Assembly: GCA_964567665.1 (NCBI GenBank)
Contig: CAZMNN010000003.1
Location: 38,513-102,512 of the forward strand
Reading direction: 5' to 3'
Origin: UBA1731 sp964567665
GTDB taxonomy: Bacteria > Verrucomicrobiota > Kiritimatiellia > RFP12 > UBA1067
DNA: 64,000 bases
Shown: one piece after another, positions 23,006 through 32,013 of the stretch
Layout of the letters: every line of letters begins with the position of its first letter
Position numbering within the stretch: position 1 is the stretch's first letter
The notes under the pieces: generated by a model
Told to the model about the DNA's origin: nothing
What the model saw: the letters and a program-made list of their open reading frames with translations, nothing else
Databases searched by the model: none
Translations under genes and position numbers: made by a program

Positions 23006-25065
23006 AACAGAAAGCGACAAAACCGATAATCTTCCCGAACTGCCGCCGCCACCGCCGGAACGGAGGCGAGGCGTGGATCGAGCGCACAAACCCTCTGACG
23101 CGGCTCTCCCTGCGCGTTGCGCAGAACATCTACGACTCCGCCCGCACCGGCGCCTTCACGCGCCTGCAGTACATCTACAGCGAGGTGGAGCGAACGGACC
23201 CGATACTCCTGCTCTGCGTGGAGCGCAGGCTTTCCGCCCTCTCATCCCTCGGATGGCGTATCTCCCTCAATGACGACAGCGCGGAGGCGAACCGGCAGAA
23301 GGAAGTCCTAGAAAATCTGCTCAACACGGCAGACAATCTCTCCGATGCCATCGAACATCTCGGACTGGCGTTCTTCCGGGGCTTCTCCTTCGCCGCCCCC
23401 TTCATGAAGGATGGCCGTCTTTCCTTTGCCCTGCCGCCCACATGGGAGTTCAACCGCTCTCTGGACGGCACATGGTGGCACAATCCGCTTGCAATCGAAG
23501 GCGGTCCCGGCGGAGAGGGGCAAAATCCCTTTGATCCGTGCAATGTCCTGCTCATAGAGCGCAAGCGCCCCGTGGACTATCCTGCACTTGCGCTTTTCAT
23601 CCGCAGGGATGTCGCCGAAGACCAGTGGGGGCGCTTCATCGACCGCTACGGCATTCCTCCGGTGATTCTTGAAATGCCGCCGGTGACGAATGAACTGGAT
23701 GCGGACAAATTCGCCGAGGCGGCGAGAAGCATATACGAGGCGCTCTGCGGATCCGTACCGAACGGCACGAAGGTCAACACCCTTGCCGAAGCCCGCGGCA
23801 CCGACCCTTTTTCCGCGTTTGTCGAACATCAGGAAAAGACGATCGTGCGCCTTGCGACCGGCGGCACTCTCGGATCCATAGCCGAAGCAGGCTCCGGCAC
23901 TCTCGCCGGGAACGCCCAGGCGGACGTGTGGCGCGACATCGTCAGCCGCGATGCCGTCAAGATCGGCGAGGAGTTCACCCGCTGGTTCGGGCGCTTCCTT
24001 TTCCCGGAAGGAATGCGCGTCAAGTTCGAGCTCGGCCTTGAGAAGCGCAACACTCCTGGCGAAGTGTTCGACATGGCCGCCAAAGCCAAGACGGCCGGAT
24101 ACATCTTCACCAAGGAATATCTGGAGTCCGAAACGGGCGCAGAGCTAGAAAAAGACGTCCAAAACACCCCTCAAGACCCGCTTTTCAACCCCGAAACGCC
24201 CCGTCCGCCGCTCAGGAACGCCGCGACCGCTTTTAAAACCCCGAAATCCGCTTTTAAAACCGCGAGGAAGGATTTGGACGCACAAGGAGCGGTTTCCGCG
24301 GAAAACGGCTCTGAGGGCGTTTTAGAGGCCTTCTGCAAGGATGGTTCAAAGGCGGCTCAAGAGGTTTTGAAGCTCCTTGAAGACCCGACCGCCGAAAAGG
24401 CCGCCGAGCTCATCGAAAAACTCCCCTCTCTCCTGCCCGAAGATCCCGCGCTCGCCGCCGTGATCGCAGAGGCGATGGCGGAGGAGTTCGGCGGCGTGAA
24501 GCCGAAGGACGGAGGAGAAAGTGAAGTGGCCATCAACAGCGAATGCCGGGCAAAGGACCCCGCCGCCTGCCACGTTCACGGCATGCCGAGAGAGGCGAGG
24601 GTCAAGGGCTTCAGGGACAGGTTCGGAAGCGGCAACGCCGAAACCCTTGCCGCCAATCCGGAAATGAACCTTGAACGCGGCAAGGCGGTGATAACGAGCC
24701 TGCTCGGAAGAAAGGCCGGGGAAGAACCCAAGGCGATGTTCCGCAAGGACACCGGCTGGGTGGGAATCGACTATGGACAGCCCGGCAACGCCAAGAACGG
24801 ATACAGGGGAGGTTACGGCCTTTCCCACATTCTCGCAAAGCACAAAGGCGCCGAAAGCTCCCTTGTGGACGTCCTTCAGCACGGCGAAGCCTTCAAGCAT
24901 CCCACGGAGCGAGGCAAGGTGATCCTGATCAAGGGGAATGAGGCGGCTGTGCTGTCAAAGAGACGCGACGGACGGCTCCTGATCACCGATTACGCAAACA
25001 TCTCGGAGAAGCAGCGCAACGACTACATAAGCGGAGGGAGGTACCATGCAAGGGGCGAGAACTGA
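23002..25065 (+). CDS. Portal protein (Mu gp29/DUF935-like) fused to a C-terminal nuclease-like domain
   Basis: 687 aa, against about 510 for usual Mu-type portals. Start at 23002, after AGGAG. Residues 1-430 match DUF935: ERTNPLTRLSLRVAQNIYDSA, VERTDPILLLCVERRLSAL, FIDRYGIPPVILE, GTDPFSAFVEHQEKTIVRL. A low-complexity linker with a duplicated AFKTP/AFKTA follows. Residues about 575-687 (DTGWVGIDYGQPG, GYRGGYGLSHILAKH, VILIKGNEAAVLSKR) look like the phage Barnase-EndoU-ColicinE5-RelE ('PBECR') nuclease superfamily, with G-x-x-H-I-x-x-K-H as the likely catalytic centre. Such tails are known on phage head and portal proteins. The domain is intact, so it may be injected into, or act in, the host. 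Confidence 0.82.
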   Translation: MKQKATKPIIFPNCRRHRRNGGEAWIERTNPLTRLSLRVAQNIYDSARTGAFTRLQYIYSEVERTDPILLLCVERRLSALSSLGWRISLNDDSAEANRQKEVLENLLNTADNLSDAIEHLGLAFFRGFSFAAPFMKDGRLSFALPPTWEFNRSLDGTWWHNPLAIEGGPGGEGQNPFDPCNVLLIERKRPVDYPALALFIRRDVAEDQWGRFIDRYGIPPVILEMPPVTNELDADKFAEAARSIYEALCGSVPNGTKVNTLAEARGTDPFSAFVEHQEKTIVRLATGGTLGSIAEAGSGTLAGNAQADVWRDIVSRDAVKIGEEFTRWFGRFLFPEGMRVKFELGLEKRNTPGEVFDMAAKAKTAGYIFTKEYLESETGAELEKDVQNTPQDPLFNPETPRPPLRNAATAFKTPKSAFKTARKDLDAQGAVSAENGSEGVLEAFCKDGSKAAQEVLKLLEDPTAEKAAELIEKLPSLLPEDPALAAVIAEAMAEEFGGVKPKDGGESEVAINSECRAKDPAACHVHGMPREARVKGFRDRFGSGNAETLAANPEMNLERGKAVITSLLGRKAGEEPKAMFRKDTGWVGIDYGQPGNAKNGYRGGYGLSHILAKHKGAESSLVDVLQHGEAFKHPTERGKVILIKGNEAAVLSKRRDGRLLITDYANISEKQRNDYISGGRYHARGEN

Positions 25066-25174
25066 AAGGCGCGGTGCGCATCGTCATTGCTTCGGATGGC
25101 TACTGTCCGCAAACCTATGCCCGGAAGGGAAGTTTCGCGCCAGTGACGGGAAAGATACCACAACCGGATTTTGA
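25046..25174 (+). CDS. Possible 42-aa ORF after the portal
   Basis: ATG at 25046 follows a strong GGAGGGAGGT sequence and overlaps the portal's 3' end. The product MQGARTERRGAHRHCFGWLL... ends in SDGKDTTTGF. No recognisable family and no clear structure, so it could be chance. Reported because of the unusually good ribosome binding site. Confidence 0.25.
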   Translation: MQGARTERRGAHRHCFGWLLSANLCPEGKFRASDGKDTTTGF

Positions 25175-25191
25175 AAGCAAGAGGAAAAGAC

Positions 25192-26085
25192 ATGGACATG
25201 AAAGAACAGCTGCCGCAGACGGCAAAGAGCGGAGATGTCATCGAGGTGCAGATCTGCCCCATCGGGGAGTTTGAGAACATCTCCGAAGACGCTCGGCATC
25301 TTCAGTTATGCGACAGGGAGGCGTTGGAGCATGTTGCGGAGATGTTCGACGAGCCGATTCTTGTGGACTTCGACCATGCAAGCGAAGAAGGCGAGCATAC
25401 CGAGGCGGCGGCTTGGATCGAGTCGTTGAGATTTGACGAGGAGTCGGGACTTTGGGGAAGCTTCAGGTTCACCGACAAGGGAGCAGAGGCGATTTCGGGC
25501 AGACGGTACCGGTTCGTTTCTCCCGTCTGGAATGTCGACACGAACAACCGCCCGAAGAAGCTTCTGCGCGTAGGGCTCACAAACCGCCCGCAGATCGGCG
25601 GCAAACCGATTTTGAATTCCGTGCGTAAGCACAAACCGCCGGAGGTAAGTCCGGAAACACCAAAGGAGAATCCCGAAATGGATAAACTCAAGGAACTGCT
25701 GGGGCTTGCGCCGGAGTCGTCCGATGAAGACGTGCTGAGCGCAGTCACGGCACTGAAAGGCGAGGTCGAAGCCGCCAAGGCTCAGAAGGCCGAAGCCGAA
25801 GCCGAGGCGTTCGCCAACGCGAACACCGAGGACGAAACCGAGAAGGAAGTGCTCAAGAACGCCTACAAGGCCGCCCCCGAGGTAACCAAGACGCTCGTGA
25901 ACGCATTCAAGGCGAAGAAGCAGCCCAAGGAGACGAAAATCCCCGAGAAGCCGCTTATCAACTCGATGGGCAAACACCCTGAAATCAAAACGACGAAGAC
26001 GCCGGGCGACGCACGCGCCGAGATGGCCGCGCTTCCGCCCGCCGAACGCGCCAAGTATTTCAAGGAGCACTGCTCCGAATTCTGA
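25192..26085 (+). CDS. Mu gpI-like protease/scaffold protein
   Basis: 297 aa from ATG 25192 (MDMKEQLPQ), with AGGA upstream. The first half is the Mu I-protein family: VQICPIGEFENISEDARHLQL, ILVDFDHASEEGEHTEAAAW and GAEAISGRRYRFVSPVWNV. The second half is a Glu/Lys/Ala-rich coiled coil typical of capsid scaffolds (VEAAKAQKAEAEAEAFANAN). In Mu this gene encodes a prohead protease with an internal scaffold start. Whether an internal start is used here is unknown; MDKLKELLGL is a candidate (ATG near 25,678 after GGAG). Confidence 0.82.
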   Translation: MDMKEQLPQTAKSGDVIEVQICPIGEFENISEDARHLQLCDREALEHVAEMFDEPILVDFDHASEEGEHTEAAAWIESLRFDEESGLWGSFRFTDKGAEAISGRRYRFVSPVWNVDTNNRPKKLLRVGLTNRPQIGGKPILNSVRKHKPPEVSPETPKENPEMDKLKELLGLAPESSDEDVLSAVTALKGEVEAAKAQKAEAEAEAFANANTEDETEKEVLKNAYKAAPEVTKTLVNAFKAKKQPKETKIPEKPLINSMGKHPEIKTTKTPGDARAEMAALPPAERAKYFKEHCSEF

Positions 26086-26110
26086 AAAACAAAAGGAAAG
26101 GTAAAACAAC

Positions 26111-26989
26111 ATGGCACTCAACTCACCCGCCCTTACGCTCTCCATCGAGGCGCTTTTCGGGCACATCAAACCCGCGCTTGACATCATCGACGCTTTGGGG
26201 CCGACGGACTTCTCCGCCGAGGCTCCCGGAATCGACATCAAGCCCGGATCGACGGTCAAGGTTCCGCTCTCCACCGTCGGCGCGGCTCTCGCCTTCAACG
26301 AAGAGACCAACAACTACCTCACCGGCGGAAACACCGACTGGGCTACGCTCACGGCCTCGCACTACCTTCAGGGCTTCGACCTCAAGGGCACGGATCTCGA
26401 CAACGGCGCGAACGAAAGCCGCGTGAAGCAGCTCTTCTCCAAGCGCTGCGGCGCAGGCATCTCGATGGCGGCCGTGGCCGCGATCAAGACCTCCCTCGAC
26501 GGCTGCACAGCCTCCACGGGCGTCACGCTTCCCGCCGCCGCCTCGCTTGCCGACTACGACAAGCTCGCCACGGAGAAGGATTGGTACAACCCGATGGACT
26601 GCTGCCTCGTCCTCAACGGCGCGGAATACGCAAAGCTCAAGTCCGTCATGCACGGCGCGCACCTCTCCGCCTCCCCTGCCGCCCTTGCGGAGGAACTCGG
26701 CTTCAAGAAGGTGATCGTCCTCTCCGGAATGACCGCCCGAGCCGCAATCGTGCCGTACGGCTCGCTCGGCTTCATGGCCCGCGTCCCGGCGCTCGTTGCC
26801 GACTACAAGGAGAGCGGCGTCGAGACCGATCCCGACAGCGGCCTTTCCATCGGCATCGTCGTCGCCACCGAGCAGAAGATCAACCGCGAGGTCGTCAACG
26901 GCGATCTGTGGTTCGGCTGCGCTGCGGTCTCCGCTTCGGCTGACGCCGCCAAGACGCACGGCATCATCAAGGTCGGCACGGCCTCCTAA
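26111..26989 (+). CDS. Major capsid protein
   Basis: 292 aa directly after the scaffold, with AGGAAAGG upstream. It has a beta-rich fold with the features of capsid proteins: an N-terminal arm, PGSTVKVPLSTVGAAL, an E-loop-like AFNEETNNYLTG and a C-terminal domain with DCCLVLNGAEYAKLKSVMH and SLGFMARVPALVADYKE. No close family motif is certain, and it is not the Mu gpT type (305 aa, DUF/gpT) by obvious signature. Assignment rests on position, length and composition. HK97-like fold expected. Confidence 0.75.
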   Translation: MALNSPALTLSIEALFGHIKPALDIIDALGPTDFSAEAPGIDIKPGSTVKVPLSTVGAALAFNEETNNYLTGGNTDWATLTASHYLQGFDLKGTDLDNGANESRVKQLFSKRCGAGISMAAVAAIKTSLDGCTASTGVTLPAAASLADYDKLATEKDWYNPMDCCLVLNGAEYAKLKSVMHGAHLSASPAALAEELGFKKVIVLSGMTARAAIVPYGSLGFMARVPALVADYKESGVETDPDSGLSIGIVVATEQKINREVVNGDLWFGCAAVSASADAAKTHGIIKVGTAS

Positions 26990-27000
26990 GGAGCAAAGAC

Positions 27001-27420
27001 ATGGCCTGGACAAAACCCACGCGCGAAGACCTCACGGCGACGATCTCCTCCGAGGAGATTGACGCATTCTCCGCATCCGCAGACTTTTCGGATGTGGTTG
27101 ATGCGAACCTGAGACGCACCGTGCAGCTCGTGCGCGGGTACGTCCGGGCGGGCGGCATGACGCTTCCGGAAGACGAAAGCCTCATGCCGCCATCGCTCCT
27201 CGCGCCTGCGATGGACTACGCGGCCTACGATCTCCTGAAACGTTTCTCCGTGGAGATTTCGGAGCCGCGCCGCCGCGCGCGCGAGGACGCGCTTTCGATT
27301 TTCAAGGAGGTAGGCTCCGGCCGAATGAAGGTCGAGCCTCACGAAGTCACCGCCACATCCGGCGCGGCGCTTCCGTCATTCGCCGCGGTCCGTCCCGAAA
27401 GACGGCTTGACACCCTATGA
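27001..27420 (+). CDS. Head-tail connector protein (DUF1320/Mu gp36-like)
   Basis: 139 aa after AAGGAG. The form W-T-K-P-T-R-E-D-L-T...SSEEIDAFSA, the tyrosine-rich APAMDYAAYDLLKRF, and RRRAREDALSIFKEVGSGRMKV match the Gp36/DUF1320 head-completion family found after capsid genes. The last 4 nt overlap the next gene. Confidence 0.65.
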   Translation: MAWTKPTREDLTATISSEEIDAFSASADFSDVVDANLRRTVQLVRGYVRAGGMTLPEDESLMPPSLLAPAMDYAAYDLLKRFSVEISEPRRRAREDALSIFKEVGSGRMKVEPHEVTATSGAALPSFAAVRPERRLDTL

Positions 27421-28178
27421 CAGCCGCCGACATCATACGAATAAAGGAGCTTCTGCCGACTTCTCTCGGCAGCGAGGAGATCCGCGAGCAGATCGCCCGC
27501 GATATCCTCCAGCGCAGCATACTCTCGGCGCGGATGGAGGCGGCCAGGTATCTCGCCAAGATCCGCGATGTGTGCGCACAGATCGCCGCCGGTGAGATAA
27601 ACCAGGCGGACGCACGGCTCAAGCTCGTCACGCTCCTTGAGCAGATGGGGCACTCTCCGCAGGATGGCGGCGGCATCACGAACCCGGCGAGCATACGGAG
27701 ACTGAATCTCATCATCGACACGCAGCGCCAGATGGCGGCATCCGTCGCCGTGCTCTCGGAGCAGACGGAGGCAACCGTCGCCATGTGGCCCGCATGGGAG
27801 CTCACAAGGCTTGAAACGCGCGCCGTGCCGCGCCCCGACTGGGATCGCCGCTGGGCGGCGGCGGGGCTTGCATGCAATTTTGAAGGAGCCTTGAAAGACC
27901 GTTTAATCGCCCTTAAAAACTCCCCCATCTGGCAGCATCTCGGCAACGGAGCCGGGGGATACCGCGACACCCTCGGCAACCCTTATCCGCCTTTCGCGTT
28001 CTCGTCCGGCATGGACTGGGTTGAAGTGGATCGCGACAAGTGCATTGCGCTCGGCCTCATTGAGGAGGATGACGAAATATCCGCACCCACTCTCGCATCG
28101 CTCACTCCCGGAGAGCGCGACATCGCCGAGGCGGTGGAGCGCTACGGATTCCCTCAGCTCGCGGAGGGAATCGCATGA
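27417..28178 (+). CDS. Putative minor head/head morphogenesis protein
   Basis: 253 aa, coupled to the previous gene (overlap). The long N-terminal helices (EEIREQIARDILQRSILSAR, ADARLKLVTLLEQMG) lead to a C-terminal part with SPIWQHLG and the motif DTLGNPYPPFAFSSGMDW, then a basic-acidic DRDKCIALGLIEEDDE. The G-N-P-x-P-P-F-A-F-x-S-G-M string resembles F/head-morphogenesis-type proteins of transposable phages. Assignment by pattern and position. Confidence 0.5.
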   Translation: MTAADIIRIKELLPTSLGSEEIREQIARDILQRSILSARMEAARYLAKIRDVCAQIAAGEINQADARLKLVTLLEQMGHSPQDGGGITNPASIRRLNLIIDTQRQMAASVAVLSEQTEATVAMWPAWELTRLETRAVPRPDWDRRWAAAGLACNFEGALKDRLIALKNSPIWQHLGNGAGGYRDTLGNPYPPFAFSSGMDWVEVDRDKCIALGLIEEDDEISAPTLASLTPGERDIAEAVERYGFPQLAEGIA

Positions 28179-28756
28179 CACTGAAGGTGATACATCCCCG
28201 GAATCTCGGAAAGTGGCTTGACCTCGTGAAGAGCGAAGGACGCCGTCAGCTGTTTTCGGATGTGGCAAACGCCGTGAGGATTCTTGTGCGCAGCCATCTT
28301 TTCCGCATTGCGCCGCGTCATCACATATCCGCGCACCGTCTCGGAGCGACGCCAACGGGCCACATCGAGAAAGGCGCACGCGCCACGCAATTCACCGCCT
28401 CCGCGAACGGAGCGGAGGTGATAATCCCCATCCCCGGGCTCTCCCGCGCATTCGGGCCGCTCACCATCACGCCGCGGAATGCCGCCGCGCTCACGCTGCC
28501 GGTTTCTCCGCATGCCTACGGCAAGCGCGTCGGGGAGCTCCGCGCAAACGGCTGGAACATCTTTCGACCCAAGGGCAAGGATACGCTCTGGGGTAAGCTG
28601 CAGGACGAAGATGATGCTGTACCGCTCTATGTGCTCAAAAGGCGCGTACAGCTCAAGCAGGACCGTTCGCTCCTGCCGAGCGATGCGGAGCTCGGCACTA
28701 CGGCATCAAAGGCGATGCTCGACTACATCCTCAGAACAACCAGGAGAAGCGCATGA
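28175..28756 (+). CDS. Virion morphogenesis/head-tail joining protein
   Basis: 193 aa, overlapping both neighbours. Recognisable elements are the basic opening RNLGKWLDLVKSEGRRQLFS, the LTITPRNAAALTLPV segment (the L-x-x-x-P-x-x-A pattern of Mu gpG-like virion morphogenesis proteins) and the R-rich C-terminus RTTRRS. Located between head and tail genes, as expected for a joining or tail-completion protein. Confidence 0.5.
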   Translation: MTLKVIHPRNLGKWLDLVKSEGRRQLFSDVANAVRILVRSHLFRIAPRHHISAHRLGATPTGHIEKGARATQFTASANGAEVIIPIPGLSRAFGPLTITPRNAAALTLPVSPHAYGKRVGELRANGWNIFRPKGKDTLWGKLQDEDDAVPLYVLKRRVQLKQDRSLLPSDAELGTTASKAMLDYILRTTRRSA

Positions 28757-29184
28757 TACTTGACGACCTGATAGAGAAGACTGCCGAGGAGGCGCGGCGG
28801 ATACCGTGTCTCGCCGGACGTGATGTCATCAACGAGAAGAAAGGCGATGCAACGGCAAAGCTCCAGTCGGAGATCGCGAAGAACCGCTTCGCCGTGGTCA
28901 TCGGCTGGAGCGGATTCACAAACCGCGCCGACAGCTGCAAGACGTGCTACGGCACCGTGACCATTGTCGCAAGCGTGTTCGAGCGCCCCGTCGTAAACCG
29001 CAAGCTCGGCGGCGACGTGCCGACGCTACTCGACGCCGCCCAGGAGATCGCCAAGGCTCTCAACCTCTTCACTCCTGAGCCGGGGCAGAGTCCCCTCGTC
29101 CTGAAGCGCATATCGCCCGTGGCGGAGATCGCGCAGGGAGTGATCAGCTGCGATGTGGAATTTGAAACAAACGTAACACTCTAA
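28753..29184 (+). CDS. Hypothetical tail-completion protein (gp37/DUF1834-like position)
   Basis: 143 aa, overlapping the previous gene by 4 nt. A beta-rich core (RFAVVIGWSGFTN, GTVTIVASVFERP) with a helix LLDAAQEIAKALNLF is the layout of tail-terminator/completion proteins. Two cysteines sit in the form DSCKTCYG. No clear sequence family. Sits directly before the major tail protein. Confidence 0.5.
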   Translation: MILDDLIEKTAEEARRIPCLAGRDVINEKKGDATAKLQSEIAKNRFAVVIGWSGFTNRADSCKTCYGTVTIVASVFERPVVNRKLGGDVPTLLDAAQEIAKALNLFTPEPGQSPLVLKRISPVAEIAQGVISCDVEFETNVTL

Positions 29185-29199
29185 CGAAAGGACAACATC

Positions 29200-30111
29200 A
29201 TGTCAACGACCAGACAGAGCATCATCCGCGGACCGGGTACCGTCTCGTTCGGCGGAGTGAAGATCCACGACTCAAGCGGCATCACCGCCAACATCGAATC
29301 TTCGACTCAGGATATCGAAAGCTCCGTCGCGGGGAAGCTCGACACCATCAAGACCGACCAGACGGGCAAGATCTCGCTCACGCCCGTCGGGAACATCACC
29401 CAGGCACTCCTCGACCTTTTCTTCCCGGCATGGATGAAGAAGCCGGTCTTCGGCACATCCATCATGGGCGAGACGGACAGGCCGCTCGTCGTGTCGTCCC
29501 GCGCGGGGATGAAGGTGACGTTCGCCTGCGCGGGGCTGACGAAGTGTCCGGAACTCCTGCTCTCGCCGGTCAAGACGGCGTTCGGCGGAATCGAGTTCAC
29601 GGCGGTTGTGGCGAACGGCAAGCTTCCCGGAGAGTCGGGCGCATTCTATTCCGTAGCTTCCGCCGAATACGACGGCGGTGAACCTTCGAGGGAGGGCCTT
29701 TCCGGCTGCCACTATCAGGCGACATTCGGCGAGCTTGCCATCCCCGACACGCAGGACGGCTGGACCGTCACACCGGAACTGCAGCTTGAGCCGGTCGGCA
29801 GCGACAGCCAGGGCACTATCGACTACACGCTTTCAGGCGTGACCGTACGCGCAAGCTGCACGCCGCTCGGGCTTTCCGAGGCGGATATCCTCGCCGCCCT
29901 GCCCGCCGGCAAGGGGCGTGGCGCATCTCTCGCATCGGCAAGCGACCTTGTGATCGCGGCTGATGGCGGACTTTCCGTCACGCTGAAGAACGCCGCACTT
30001 GTCACCGGCCCGATCCAGTGGGGGGCTTCGCAGCTCCGCGCCGGTCAGCTCGGTTTTGTCGCCAACATCGCCGCCGACGGCACGCTCTTTGATGTTTCGA
30101 TTAGCGGTTAG
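29200..30111 (+). CDS. Major tail (tube) protein
   Basis: 303 aa, preceded by AAAGGA. The sequence is beta-rich with Gly/Ser/Thr bias (FGGVKIHDSSGITANIESS; GKISLTPVGNITQALLDLFFP). The order head-completion, tube, small protein, tape measure is standard for a siphovirus tail. A single large tail protein with no sheath next to it supports a non-contractile tail. Family is not certain. Confidence 0.6.
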   Translation: MSTTRQSIIRGPGTVSFGGVKIHDSSGITANIESSTQDIESSVAGKLDTIKTDQTGKISLTPVGNITQALLDLFFPAWMKKPVFGTSIMGETDRPLVVSSRAGMKVTFACAGLTKCPELLLSPVKTAFGGIEFTAVVANGKLPGESGAFYSVASAEYDGGEPSREGLSGCHYQATFGELAIPDTQDGWTVTPELQLEPVGSDSQGTIDYTLSGVTVRASCTPLGLSEADILAALPAGKGRGASLASASDLVIAADGGLSVTLKNAALVTGPIQWGASQLRAGQLGFVANIAADGTLFDVSISG

Positions 30112-30168
30112 CGGTTAGCGACTGGTGACTAGCGACTAACAGCTGACAGCTAACGACTAAAGCGACTG
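30101..30168 (+). repeat. Low-complexity repeat region between tail genes
   Basis: The 3' end of the tail-tube gene and the 68-bp gap hold a degenerate tandem of TTAGCGG / TAGCGACT / AGCGACT units (for example TTAGCGGTTAGCGGTTAGCG at 30,101-30,120), then CAGCTGACAGCTAACGACTA. It ends just before an AAAGGAG ribosome binding site. It looks like replication slippage; no function evident. Confidence 0.55.
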
Positions 30169-30179
30169 AAAGGAGCGTC

Positions 30180-30551
30180 ATGGAAATCAAGATCGGAAAC
30201 ACCATCCTCTGCGCCGGTACCGTGCGCAACTCCAACGGCGAGCCCGTCGGACCTGACGGGCTTACCGTCGCCGAAGTGCCGGGAATCGCGAAGCGCGACT
30301 ACATCGGCGCCGACCGTACCGTGCCGGAGCATGTGAAATGCAACCACGGCACGGTGAGCTTTTCCGTGACGCGCATATTCCCGTCGGTCGATGCTGCCCT
30401 TGACTATGCGCTGGGCGGTATCTACGAAGAGGATGTCGAGGGTGCTTTCACGTGCGGCGGCCGCACCGTGTTCGAGCATGCGGCGGTCACGAACCGTCAG
30501 GTGTCGCATGTAGGCTGCGCGGTGGCGGTCGCTTACACCATCGAGGGTTGA
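30180..30551 (+). CDS. Small tail protein of unknown function
   Basis: 123 aa, AAAGGAG before the ATG. Beta-rich, with four cysteines (ILCAG, VKCNHG, FTCGG, GCAVA), unusual for a tail protein and possibly a metal site. Position between tail tube and tape measure is that of tail-assembly chaperones, but the typical frameshift sequence is not obvious. Unassigned. Confidence 0.45.
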   Translation: MEIKIGNTILCAGTVRNSNGEPVGPDGLTVAEVPGIAKRDYIGADRTVPEHVKCNHGTVSFSVTRIFPSVDAALDYALGGIYEEDVEGAFTCGGRTVFEHAAVTNRQVSHVGCAVAVAYTIEG

Positions 30552-30555
30552 TGAC

Positions 30556-32013
30556 ATGGCACAGGAGACGTATACCACAAAGCTCAAGATCGAAGCCGAC
30601 ACTAAAGGCGCCGATCAGGTCGCCGCCGCCCATGAGCGAGCGGGTAGGGCGGCAAAGAAGGCAGCGGACGACTCGAAGAAAGGCTTCGAGGGTGTACGGA
30701 AGTCGCTTGAAAGCACATCCCGCGCCGCCGAAATCTTCAACAAGATTTTAAGCGGCTTTGGCTTCATCGGCATCTTCACGATGGCGGTGGGCGTGGTCGA
30801 CAAGCTCAAAAGCAGTCTCGGAGCATCAAAAGAAGAGGCGCGGAAGTTCGCCGAGGAATCCCGCAAGGCCGCCGATACCGCACGGATCGAAAAGCTTGCC
30901 GACGCGTGGAAGAAACTTGAAGATCAGATATCAAGCACATCGGCGGCGCAGTCCAGGGCAAACGAGCTTGAGGACATGCAGCGCGACAACGCCAGGAAAC
31001 TGGAGGATGATCAGGCCGAGCTGTCGAAGCAGCAGGAACTTGCCGCTCTCGATCCGAACGACCCTCTCTACGAGAAGAAGAAAGCGCAGATCGAAGCGAG
31101 ACATAGCGCGGCAGCGGCAAAGCGCAGTGTTGCCCGACGTCAGGAGGATGCCAACATCGCCGCCGATCGCGCCGGCAACGAAGCAGCCGCCATGTCCACC
31201 GAGGCCATGAAACGCTCTCTCGCTCTCACGGACGAGCGGGCGGAGCTTGAGAGGCTCAAAAGAGAGCGTTCTAGGGCTGTTGAAGCGTCGACGGCGGACA
31301 ATCACGCCGATGCGCAGGGTGTGGGCGGCGCTTTCCTGAACAACATCAAAAACATCCTCTCGCTCGACTGGGGCAAAGTAGGAGACATGCGCACCGACGA
31401 GGGTGATGCGATCCGTGAGGATGCCAAGAAACGCGCAGATGAGCTTGAGAAGCAGATAAAGGACAAAGAGGCGCAGATCGCCGCCCAGGAAAGAAAGATA
31501 TCAGAGTTCCAAAGCGGAGCTGATCATCTCACCCAGAAAGCGACCTTGCACCGTGGAGCGGCGTTCGGCGCAGAAACGGCGATGGAGACGGCTTCGCTCG
31601 CCGGGAGCGCCGCTGTATCTGCGGCAGACAAGGCCATCACCGATGAACAGACGAGAATCGCCGACGCGCACCGTGCGCGGGCGGCGCTCACAGCACAGCA
31701 GGCACAACTCAAGGCGCAGATCGCCGCCGCGCAGGGGCGCAAGGACGCCGCCGGGCTCGCCGTCTTCAACGCACAGGGCGCGGTGGATCTCGCGGCGGCA
31801 AATGGCGGCAAGGGACTTGCCGGGGCGCAGGGCGCTCTCAACGAGGCGCAATCCACTGCTCTTGAGGTATCGCACAGTGCCGACCGCACCATCGCCGCTC
31901 TGACGAAGACTTTGAAGGATGTTGAAAGCCGTTTGAAGGCCGCTCAAACGGCTATTGAAAGCCAATCTAAACAGACACGCTACGCCTGGAGCGAAGCGCC
32001 GGCGGGGGATTAA
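30556..32013 (+). CDS. Tail tape-measure protein
   Basis: 485 aa. The N-terminus KLKIEADTKGADQVAAAHERAGRAAKKAA is the start seen in tape-measure proteins. A hydrophobic stretch (FGFIGIFTMAVGVVDKL, about 72-90) follows, then a very long Ala/Glu/Lys/Arg coiled coil. It is short for a tape measure, predicting a short tail; if about 1.5 Angstrom per residue holds, this is roughly 70 nm. The hydrophobic segment may insert in the host membrane on injection. It ends in the stop/ATG overlap with the hub gene. Confidence 0.72.
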   Translation: MAQETYTTKLKIEADTKGADQVAAAHERAGRAAKKAADDSKKGFEGVRKSLESTSRAAEIFNKILSGFGFIGIFTMAVGVVDKLKSSLGASKEEARKFAEESRKAADTARIEKLADAWKKLEDQISSTSAAQSRANELEDMQRDNARKLEDDQAELSKQQELAALDPNDPLYEKKKAQIEARHSAAAAKRSVARRQEDANIAADRAGNEAAAMSTEAMKRSLALTDERAELERLKRERSRAVEASTADNHADAQGVGGAFLNNIKNILSLDWGKVGDMRTDEGDAIREDAKKRADELEKQIKDKEAQIAAQERKISEFQSGADHLTQKATLHRGAAFGAETAMETASLAGSAAVSAADKAITDEQTRIADAHRARAALTAQQAQLKAQIAAAQGRKDAAGLAVFNAQGAVDLAAANGGKGLAGAQGALNEAQSTALEVSHSADRTIAALTKTLKDVESRLKAAQTAIESQSKQTRYAWSEAPAGD

